Shown: piece by piece, positions 7,649 through 12,342 of the stretch | How the letters are laid out: each line of letters begins with the position of its first letter | How positions within the stretch are numbered: the first letter of the stretch is position 1 | NCBI GenBank assembly: GCA_003545435.1 | Contig: DPYI01000015.1 | Span: 2,630-15,277 of the forward strand | Length of the DNA: 12,648 bases | From: Patescibacteria group bacterium | Lineage (GTDB): Bacteria; Patescibacteriota; Microgenomatia; UBA10105; UBA927 | Direction of reading: 5' to 3' | Program-made: the position numbers and the translations under genes | Notes under the pieces: generated by a model | Told to the model about the DNA's origin: nothing | Databases searched by the model: none | What the model saw: the letters and a program-made list of their open reading frames with translations, nothing else

Positions 7649-8992
7649 ATGTCGTTTCTCAAACGCAGCAGGTTCTATTATTGGTTTTTCCAGGAGCTTG
7701 GAAAAAAATATAAGCGGCAAATCATATTCGGATTGGTCATCGGCAGCATAACAATAGTTGCCATACAGAACTTCTTTCTTCCGTTTTACAGATCAAAAGC
7801 AAAAAAAACTGAGTATATCGGTGTCGTCGGAGATTATACGGTTTGGTCAGTACCTCAAAGCATCCTGGGACAAATTAGTTATGGACTTACCCAGCAGGAT
7901 GAATCGGGAAACATTTCTCCGGGTCTTGCTTCCTCATGGGAAGCTACCGACAGCGGAAAAAAATATATTTTTCAGATAAACACCAATATTTTGTGGCATG
8001 ACCAAACAAAAGTGTCTCTGTCGGACATTAACTACAATATTAAGGATGTTACCGTAACCAGACAGCCTCCCAATACGATTACGTACCAAATCCCGATGCC
8101 GTACAGTCCATTCTTAACCGTTGTATCAAAACCGATTTTCAAAAAAGGACTGGTTGGGTATGGACCGTATTTTGTTTCCGGCCTTCTTTTTAAAGGCGGT
8201 ACGTTTCTGTCATTAACGCTCTCTTCCAAAAATCCTCTTATACCGAACAAAATGTATAAATTTTATAAAACCGAAACTCAGGCACTCCTTGCGTATAAGC
8301 AGGGAGAAATCGACCGCATTGAGGGGTTGCTCTCCCGGGACGAAACGATGTCAAAATGGAAAAATACAAACGTAACCAGTAACATCAATTACGACCGGAT
8401 GGTTACGATTTTTTTTAATGTGAAAGATCCTCTGCTTTCAGAAAAATCCCTCCGCCAGTCTCTTGCCTATGCCATACCGGATCTTCAGGAAGAACGCGCA
8501 TATTCGCCTATCGGAAAAACTTCCTGGGCTTATTCCGATTCCGTAAAACAGTATGCGTATGATACCGTGCAGGCCAAAAAACTTTTTGAATCGTCAAAAA
8601 TGTCCACGTCGTCCGCCTCTCTTACTCTCTATACGTTCTCGCCGTACCTGAAGATCGCCCAAACAATTGCGAAAAGCTGGACGGATCTTGGTATTAAAAC
8701 AGATGTCAAAGTGGAAAATACGCTCCCTCCGTCATACCAGGCGCTTCTTACGGCCAGGGATATTCCGAAAGATCCTGACCAATATGCATTCTGGCATTCA
8801 ACGCAGAATTTTACAAATATCACGAATTACTCAAATGCAAAAATCGATAAGCTCCTCGAGGACGGAAGGGCAGAAATTGACCATGAAAAACGTCTGGAAA
8901 TTTACGCGGATTTTCAAAAACGTCTCGTCGACGAGGCTCCTGCAATATTCCTCTACTACCCCAAAACCTACAGCATTGAGAGGAAAAAATAA
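7649..8992 (+). CDS. Extracellular solute-binding protein family 5 (peptide-binding type), membrane anchored
   Basis: Protein of 447 residues. I choose the ATG at 7649; an in-frame TTG at 7619 lies inside secG and has no Shine-Dalgarno, while the ATG is preceded by AAGAGA. A basic N-terminus (KKYKRQ) and one TM helix (about 24-43) with no lipobox Cys indicate a signal anchor. The extracytoplasmic part matches SBP_bac_5 (OppA/DppA): the NISPGLASSWEATDSGKKYIF block, then ILWHDQTKVSLSDINYNI (family WHDG..ltAeDV), and the C-terminal YADFQKRLVDEAPAIFLYYP. It is shorter than OppA (about 530); the segment after the WHD block is condensed. It would bind peptides or other solutes outside the cell for an ABC importer, but no permease or ATPase genes follow: the operon ends here and the next genes are tRNAs. 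Confidence 0.88.
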   Translation: MSFLKRSRFYYWFFQELGKKYKRQIIFGLVIGSITIVAIQNFFLPFYRSKAKKTEYIGVVGDYTVWSVPQSILGQISYGLTQQDESGNISPGLASSWEATDSGKKYIFQINTNILWHDQTKVSLSDINYNIKDVTVTRQPPNTITYQIPMPYSPFLTVVSKPIFKKGLVGYGPYFVSGLLFKGGTFLSLTLSSKNPLIPNKMYKFYKTETQALLAYKQGEIDRIEGLLSRDETMSKWKNTNVTSNINYDRMVTIFFNVKDPLLSEKSLRQSLAYAIPDLQEERAYSPIGKTSWAYSDSVKQYAYDTVQAKKLFESSKMSTSSASLTLYTFSPYLKIAQTIAKSWTDLGIKTDVKVENTLPPSYQALLTARDIPKDPDQYAFWHSTQNFTNITNYSNAKIDKLLEDGRAEIDHEKRLEIYADFQKRLVDEAPAIFLYYPKTYSIERKK

Positions 8993-9025
8993 TTCTACCG
9001 TGAGGTTTTCAACCACTTGACGCTC

Positions 9026-9043
9026 CCTAGATTCGGACCTAGA
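9026..9043 (-). other. T-arm-like hairpin of unknown host
   Basis: On the - strand TCTAG, loop GTCCGAAT, CTAGG forms a 5-bp stem (one G-U). The loop resembles a T-loop but has 8 nt. It is followed by GAGCGTC and an A, which would be an acceptor strand, but no GACGCTC partner is found upstream. It may be the 3' half of a decayed or split tRNA that brackets the tRNA-Gln. Confidence 0.3.
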
Positions 9044-9053
9044 CGTACATCTC

Positions 9054-9149
9054 TCCCGTACAAGGCTGAGGAGCTTGGAGTCGGACCAAGATTCACAGCT
9101 CCAAAGGCTGGTGTCCTACCATTAGACGACTCCTCAGCACTGTACGGGA
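9054..9149. repeat. 9-bp inverted repeat bracketing tRNA-Gln
   Basis: TCCCGTACA (9054-9062) and TGTACGGGA (9141-9149) are perfectly complementary. They lie 3 and 4 nt outside the mature ends of tRNA-Gln, so in a precursor they would form a 9-bp helix stacked outside the acceptor stem. GC-rich complementary arms also flank the inner tRNA-Val at 9396-9499, making this a recurring arrangement in the cluster. Confidence 0.75.
9066..9136 (-). tRNA. tRNA-Gln(UUG)
   Basis: 71-nt cloverleaf on the - strand: acceptor TGAGGAG/CTCCTCA, D arm GTCT-AATGGTA-GGAC, anticodon arm CCAGC-CTTTGGA-GCTGT with anticodon TTG (9102-9104), 4-nt variable region, T arm CTTGG-TCCGACT-CCAAG, discriminator G. U1-A72 and G73 are classic glutamine identity elements. 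Oddities: C27-U43 is mismatched, the T-loop begins TCC instead of TTC, and no CCA is encoded (CCT follows the discriminator), so CCA must be added. The gene is convergent with the solute-binding protein gene. Confidence 0.93.
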
Positions 9150-9151
9150 CC

Positions 9152-9225
9152 TTGCGCCGGCAGACGCATGCTAGGTACCGAGCTTTGCCCTGGTATCATG
9201 GTGTTACCGCTACACCACCCGGCAA
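9152..9225 (-). pseudogene. tRNA-sized element with canonical D arm but no T arm
   Basis: A 74-nt segment on the - strand. The 5' part reads acceptor-like TGCCGGG, TG, then a perfect D arm GTGT-AGCGGTA-ACAC including the conserved GG. After that the fold departs from a tRNA: a hairpin built on CATG/CATG and TACC/GGTA, then CCGGCGCAA, which can close onto TTGCCGG only with a two-base bulge. There is no U33-containing anticodon loop and no T-loop. It could be a decayed tRNA, the 5' half of a tRNA interrupted by tRNA-Gln, or an unrelated structured RNA. A TATACT (9227-9232, - strand) sits just upstream as a weak -10. Confidence 0.3.
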
Positions 9226-9308
9226 TAGTATAATTGTAGTGATTAAAGCCCCATATTACAATATGATTTATAATACACTATCCCCTTATATTCATTGTCA
9301 AAATACGT

Positions 9309-9314
9309 TACAAT
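9309..9314 (+). promoter_or_regulatory. Candidate -10 box for the + strand tRNA unit
   Basis: TACAAT lies 8 nt before the orphan tRNA half at 9323, which is a plausible distance for tRNA transcription. The hexamer 17 bp upstream (TTATAT, 9286-9291) is a poor -35, so confidence is low. The AT-rich stretch 9226-9315 also holds a TATAAT on the + strand (9269-9274) and a TTGACA on the - strand (9302-9297), suggesting divergent tRNA promoters. Confidence 0.35.
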
Positions 9315-9322
9315 AATCCAGA

Positions 9323-9358
9323 GGTCACTTAGCTGGAGCTGGCTAGAGCGCCTAGAAT
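9323..9358 (+). pseudogene. Orphan 5' half of a tRNA
   Basis: Reads as tRNA positions 1 to about 33: acceptor GGTCACT, TA, a D region (GCTGGAGCTGGCTAGAGC, with stem GCT/AGC and the GG of the D-loop), then CCTAGAAT, where CTAGA would be the 5' anticodon stem and AT positions 32-33. It breaks there and abuts tRNA-Val (9360). No AGTGACC acceptor partner or TCTAG stem partner was found downstream, so it is a truncated tRNA gene or half of a split tRNA whose partner lies elsewhere. Confidence 0.55.
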
Positions 9359-9395
9359 GGGACGATTAGCTCAATGGTAGAGCACTTCGTTTACA

Positions 9396-9499
9396 CCCGC
9401 CTGCCAAAGCGGGGTCGGTTAGCTCAATGGTAGAGCACTTCGTTTACATCGAAGGGGTTAGAGGTTCGAGTCCTCTACCGACCACAAGCGGCGGGCAGG
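9396..9499 (+). other. 104-nt intron-like insert containing a tRNA
   Basis: The insert is a 17-nt left arm, a complete tRNA-Val, and a 15-nt right arm. CCCGCC (9396-9401) pairs with GGCGGG (9490-9495), leaving CAGG on the right; alternatively CCTGCC (9400-9405) pairs with GGCAGG (9494-9499), leaving CCCG on the left. Thus two registers of one helix can bring the exons together. Position 37/38 is the canonical site of archaeal and eukaryotic tRNA introns, but I see no bulge-helix-bulge, and it is far too short for a group I or II intron. Confidence 0.8.
9413..9484 (+). tRNA. Inner tRNA-Val(UAC), nested in the outer tRNA-Val
   Basis: Complete 72-nt cloverleaf: acceptor GGTCGGT/ACCGACC, D arm GCTC-AATGGTA-GAGC, anticodon arm CTTCG-TTTACAT-CGAAG (anticodon TAC, 9445-9447), variable GGGTT, T arm AGAGG-TTCGAGT-CCTCT, discriminator A. 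No CCA is encoded (CAA follows). Thirty nt (9419-9448) and then 13 nt (9449-9461) are identical to the outer exons 9366-9395 and 9500-9512, so the two are paralogues. The acceptor and T stems differ by compensated pairs. RNase P and 3' trimming of this tRNA would cut the outer precursor into two halves. Confidence 0.95.
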
Positions 9500-9659
9500 T
9501 CGAAGGGGTTAGGGGTTCGAATCCCTTATCGTCCACCATTTCCATTTTGGTGAACGTTTACAAAAAAATTCGAACCTTTTTTAAAAATTGTTAACGCATT
9601 GCGTCAGCTCCTCGCTCGCCCCGCTACGGCGGGACTTCGCTTCGTCGCTATTCGCGTTC

Positions 9660-9685
9660 GGCGCGGCGCCCCCACCCGCCGCGCC
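9660..9685. other. GC-rich hairpin
   Basis: GGCGCGGC (9660-9667) and GCCGCGCC (9678-9685) form an 8-bp stem with a 10-nt loop. It is not followed by a T-run on either strand, so it is not a standard terminator. It lies beside a second hairpin, CCCGC-TACG-GCGGG, near 9619-9632. Confidence 0.6.
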
Positions 9686-9762
9686 TCCGAAAACTGTCGG
9701 CTTGAATCCGTTTAAGAAAAACGCAAAAATTTTAAAGAACTTTTTCAATGTCCTATAACTTA

Positions 9763-9846
9763 AATGGCGCGCCTGTTGAAACCAGTTAGGATTGCTCCCT
9801 TCTGCAAGCGCGCCATTAAAAAAGCAATCCGTCAAAACTGGTTTCA
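9763..9846. other. Pseudoknot-capable inverted-repeat set
   Basis: Three perfect inverted repeats interlock: A AATGGCGCGC (9763-9772) with GCGCGCCATT (9808-9817); B TGAAACCAGTT (9777-9787) with AACTGGTTTCA (9836-9846); C GGATTGCT (9789-9796) with AGCAATCC (9823-9830). B and C stack into one long stem whose loop contains A', and A lies just 5' of it, giving an H-type pseudoknot order A-B-C-A'-C'-B'. The pairing is possible on either strand. It matches no riboswitch I recognise. Confidence 0.6.
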
Positions 9847-9875
9847 TTTTTTAATATACAAAGTTTTAGTATCAA

Positions 9876-9904
9876 TTGCAATTGCCTTGTATATATTGAA
9901 TAAT
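9876..9904 (+). promoter_or_regulatory. Candidate sigma-70-type promoter of the LamG-like gene
   Basis: TTGCAA (9876-9881, 4/6 to the -35 consensus) and AATAAT (9899-9904, 5/6 to the -10) are separated by exactly 17 bp. Transcription would start near 9911, leaving a leader of about 30-40 nt before the candidate ATGs at 9940 and 9953. Confidence 0.45.
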
Positions 9905-9952
9905 AGTATTAGGAAATAATTTTAATTCAGTTATAAGATATGTTTACAGAAT

Positions 9953-11827
9953 ATGCTACTAAAATCCGAGGCGCTAACGAGAGAGAGAGAGAGTAAAAAG
10001 CCTGCTCAAAACGGAAGTGTTCTAATCGTTGCCCTGTTAATAATTGTAGGAATTATTGGTAGTGGTTTTGTCGCCTACAAAATTTTTCGTCCAACCTCAC
10101 CCAAGCCTTCTTCAAAAACTGAAATAAGGAATACACCAACTCTAACGCCTTCAGTCGAGAATCAACCTTTACCACAAGATGAAACGGTAAAAAATAATTC
10201 CGATGATACGTCAGTTTTTAATGAGCAAACAGTTAAATGTTTAGGAGCTGATCGAAAATATTCTTATGTCACACAAGAAATCTGCAACACAAACAAAAAC
10301 TACTGGGTCAAAATTCTTGGTTCTTTTCCAACTGATCCAGAGGAAATAATTAGATGTTTGGGGGCTGACGGCAAATATTCCAGTGTTCCAAGAATAACTT
10401 GCGAAGATACAAACAAATTTTGGGATACTCACAAACCAAGCTCTTCCTCAAATAATTCTTCAAATAGCCAATCAATTAGTAATTCAACATCTTTGGGTAT
10501 TACTTCTACACCAACGCCAACACCAACTCCGACGCCAATTCCCTGGTATCTAGCTGGAGGTGCACCAACGCCCATAGCTGCCTACCAGCCTAAAGGTAGT
10601 ACAAACTTAGCGACAAGCTATATCAACCTTGCTAATCCGGGAACATATAACGCTGCCCCTGGAATTGCACCTATATTCAACCAGGACAAAGGTTGGAGAG
10701 GTACAGGAACTCAATATTTATCAACTGGAATCACACCGACAAACGATCAAACATGGTCAACCATTGTAAAATTTACAGATTCAATAGCAAATACAAGCAA
10801 GGCTATATTAGGCGCCAGAGCAGCAGCCGGCGCACCAATTTGGGGATTCCAACCCTACTCAGTAGGATACTGGAGCGGAGGAAGCTTAACGGTTGGACCA
10901 AATATTAGTAGTGGTGTAATTGCAATATCAGGGAATACTGCATACCGTAATGGAATTGCAGAAACTGGAAATATTACAACGGGTGTTGGCACATTACCAA
11001 CTATTTATCTATTAGCTTTTAACCAAAATAATACTCCAAACCTCATATGGTCCGGTCATCTAGCTGCAGCGGCTATTTATAATACGATTTTGACACCGGC
11101 TCAAGTGTTAGCCGTGACAAACGCCGTAAATGAACTAACCGTAATGTCTGGAGTAAAAGGAGTAATTAACAACCATATTTCATTAGGTAATGTGCTTCAG
11201 TATGAGCGTACCCAAACATGGTCGGTTGGTTGCACCCTGTCAAAATCATCAGCAGCCAGTAACGCAATAATTTTTTCCAATGTGCCAAATGATGGTGCAT
11301 TTCCAGGCTATGAGTTATATGTCAGTCCTGCAGGGCTATTAAATGTTCGTTTAATTCATGCTGTTAGTACACCAGCTCCAAATGGTTCTATATGGGTAAA
11401 AGGAGCTACAAATATTGTTGATGGTAATACTCATAGAGTCTGGGCAACATATGATGGATCAAGTACTGCAGCAGGGGTTAAAATATATGTGGATGGCACA
11501 CTTGAAACGATGACCACTTTGGAAGATACATTAGGAGCAACCATAGTTAATGCAGCTCAAAATTTTTATATAACCAGTCAGACCGGCTGGGACGATAGTT
11601 ATTATTTTTCAGACGGCTGGATTAGAGATTTTGTGCTGGATAATGTAGTACGAGATGCTGTTTATGTGTCCGCAAACTCCGACCCCTATACAGTACCATT
11701 ACCAGATCCAGGCACAAGACAGTTGTTGTTACGTTTTAATGAAGGAACAGGAACCACAGCCTCCGATACATCAGGAAATGGGTATAATGCGACGTTGACT
11801 AACTCTGCAACGTGGGCAATTTATTAA
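9953..11827 (+). CDS. Membrane-anchored LamG/concanavalin-like surface protein
   Basis: Protein of 624 residues. A short basic cytoplasmic N-terminus (about 1-20, encoded partly by a GA tract) precedes one TM helix (22-42). Two copies of a 39-residue repeat follow, each CLGADxKYSxV...C...TNKxW with cysteines 15 apart (C96/C111 and C135/C150). Next come a Ser/Asn-rich stalk (about 160-178) and a TPTPTPTP linker near 187-196. Two beta-sandwich lectin-like regions follow: about 209-385 (IAAYQPKGSTNLATSYINLANPG..., with the IYNTILTPAQVLAV ending typical of LamG-like domains) and about 395-585. The C-terminal tail (LLLRFNEGTGTTASDTSGNGYNATL) is the opening of another LamG unit, so the protein may be cut back. 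It probably acts as a surface adhesin or glycan binder; the ligand is unknown. Base use is more AT-rich than the 1-9000 genes, suggesting separate ancestry. There is no clear Shine-Dalgarno. Confidence 0.75.
   Translation: MLLKSEALTRERESKKPAQNGSVLIVALLIIVGIIGSGFVAYKIFRPTSPKPSSKTEIRNTPTLTPSVENQPLPQDETVKNNSDDTSVFNEQTVKCLGADRKYSYVTQEICNTNKNYWVKILGSFPTDPEEIIRCLGADGKYSSVPRITCEDTNKFWDTHKPSSSSNNSSNSQSISNSTSLGITSTPTPTPTPTPIPWYLAGGAPTPIAAYQPKGSTNLATSYINLANPGTYNAAPGIAPIFNQDKGWRGTGTQYLSTGITPTNDQTWSTIVKFTDSIANTSKAILGARAAAGAPIWGFQPYSVGYWSGGSLTVGPNISSGVIAISGNTAYRNGIAETGNITTGVGTLPTIYLLAFNQNNTPNLIWSGHLAAAAIYNTILTPAQVLAVTNAVNELTVMSGVKGVINNHISLGNVLQYERTQTWSVGCTLSKSSAASNAIIFSNVPNDGAFPGYELYVSPAGLLNVRLIHAVSTPAPNGSIWVKGATNIVDGNTHRVWATYDGSSTAAGVKIYVDGTLETMTTLEDTLGATIVNAAQNFYITSQTGWDDSYYFSDGWIRDFVLDNVVRDAVYVSANSDPYTVPLPDPGTRQLLLRFNEGTGTTASDTSGNGYNATLTNSATWAIY
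9979..9993 (+). repeat. (GA)7 dinucleotide tract inside the LamG-like gene
   Basis: Seven GA units plus G cover codons 9-14, before the TM segment. An upstream ATG at 9940 runs in another frame and meets TAA at 9994, directly after the tract. Gain of one GA would put the 9940 ATG in frame with the main protein, while the present length uses the 9953 ATG; loss of one unit would leave neither in frame. Confidence 0.8.
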
Positions 11828-11896
11828 TAACTAGCAACCTCCTTACATAGAATTGTGTGTATGGTGTAGTTTGTTGAGTGTCAGTTTTTCTTTTTG
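11828..11896. other. AT-rich spacer after the LamG-like gene
   Basis: Follows the tandem TAATAA stop. It contains AACCTCCTTA (an anti-Shine-Dalgarno look-alike) and ends in a T-rich run (11885-11896). No clear terminator hairpin precedes the run. Confidence 0.5.
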
Positions 11897-12342
11897 TTGT
11901 TGGCGGCTCCGCCGCCCCCGCCCCGTTGGGATCACAAAGCTAAAAAGGAGGGAAAGCGACAGAAAACCATCGAGGGAGTGCAGCCTTTCAAAGAGCGTTC
12001 CCGACTAACGCGATCCCGCAAAGATTTACTTTGTTTTAAAAGAAACCAGCGGGCGAGCCCATCGAGAGTCATCGCGCAGGGCGCTAAAATAAAAAAGCGC
12101 GAAGCGCTTTACCATAAGCGGGCGCGCAAGCCCTGATAAAACAGGAAGGGGTACAAATAAAGAAGGCGGGGGCGAAAAAGCGGATACCCCAGAACGCGCG
12201 AGCCTTAAAAGTCAGAACTAAAAATGAGCCCCGCCGCTGCGGGGCGAGGGACGCGCAGTAGGAACTTTTAGAAAAGTAAAACCGTTGTCGCAGGCGCCCC
12301 CTAGGGCGCCCAGCGCGCGATGAATGGGGTCGCCGCCAACAA
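11897..12342. ncRNA. Candidate large structured RNA closed by a long-range helix
   Basis: TTGTTGGCGGC (11897-11907) and GCCGCCAACAA (12332-12342) are perfectly complementary over 11 bp and bound a 446-nt block that is GC-rich compared with both sides. Internal hairpins: CAAAG/CTTTG near 12019-12033; AAAGCGC-GAA-GCGCTTT (12094-12110); GGGC/GCCC (12120-12133); GGGGTA/TACCCC (12148-12153, 12185-12190); TAAAAGT/ACTTTTA (12206-12212, 12264-12270) enclosing GCCCCGC-CGCT-GCGGGGC (12228-12245); GGCGCCC-CCTA-GGGCGCC (12293-12310). A local hairpin GGCGGC-TCC-GCCGCC (11902-11916) competes with the closing helix. I find no RNase P, tmRNA, SRP or group II domain V signatures. Strand unknown. An open frame at 11894-12136 gives a very basic, repeat-like translation and is probably a by-product. 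Confidence 0.45.

Larger units (their letters stand above)
9360..9538 (+). tRNA. Outer tRNA-Val(UAC), interrupted at position 37/38
   Basis: Exon 1 is 9360-9395 and exon 2 is 9500-9535, followed by an encoded CCA (9536-9538). Joined, they make a 72-nt cloverleaf: acceptor GGACGAT/ATCGTCC, D arm GCTC-AATGGTA-GAGC, anticodon arm CTTCG-TTTACAT-CGAAG (anticodon TAC, 9392-9394), variable GGGTT, T arm AGGGG-TTCGAAT-CCCTT, discriminator A. The break falls precisely between A37 and U38; shifting it by one base spoils the loop. The exons pair with each other, not with the inner tRNA: acceptor pairs 3-70 and 6-67 differ from the inner copy but remain complementary. This suggests the outer gene is kept under selection rather than being debris, though whether it yields mature tRNA is unknown. 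Confidence 0.85.
9539..9952. other. Non-coding spacer between tRNA-Val and the LamG-like gene
   Basis: No convincing gene. From the left: an AT-rich stretch (9553-9596) with six A's able to pair with six T's around TTCGAACC; a GC-rich block (9600-9690) with CCCGC-TACG-GCGGG and an 8-bp hairpin; a pseudoknot-capable set (9763-9846); and an AT-rich promoter zone (9850-9950). A - strand open frame (9581-9847) crosses these palindromes; its basic, low-complexity translation and lack of a ribosome site argue against coding. Confidence 0.6.

Noticed and set aside
9203..9220. T-box-like UGG..ACCGC on the + strand
   Set aside because: It is the reverse complement of the D arm, lacks the rest of the T-box core, and no aminoacylation or amino acid gene follows.
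9360..9538. Archaeal bulge-helix-bulge splice motif at the tRNA-Val junctions
   Set aside because: The central 4-bp helix between the anticodon loop exon (TTTA) and the insert's 3' end (CAGG) gives at most three pairs, two of them wobble.
9539..9600. 3' half matching the orphan tRNA half, making a three-level nest
   Set aside because: No TCTAG or AGTGACC strand follows; the TTCGAACC there is flanked only by A and T runs.
9581..9847. Open frame on the - strand, 88 codons
   Set aside because: It runs through hairpins and inverted repeats, gives a low-complexity basic tail and has no ribosome site.
11894..12136. Open frame of 80 codons starting at TTG
   Set aside because: Very basic, begins in a poly-Pro stretch made by a GC palindrome, lies wholly in the structured block and has no ribosome site.
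11897..12342. RNase P RNA, tmRNA, SRP RNA or group II intron
   Set aside because: The GAGGAAAGUCC, TTCGACGGG, GGTCAGGTCCGGAAGGAAGCAGC-type and domain V signatures are absent on both strands.
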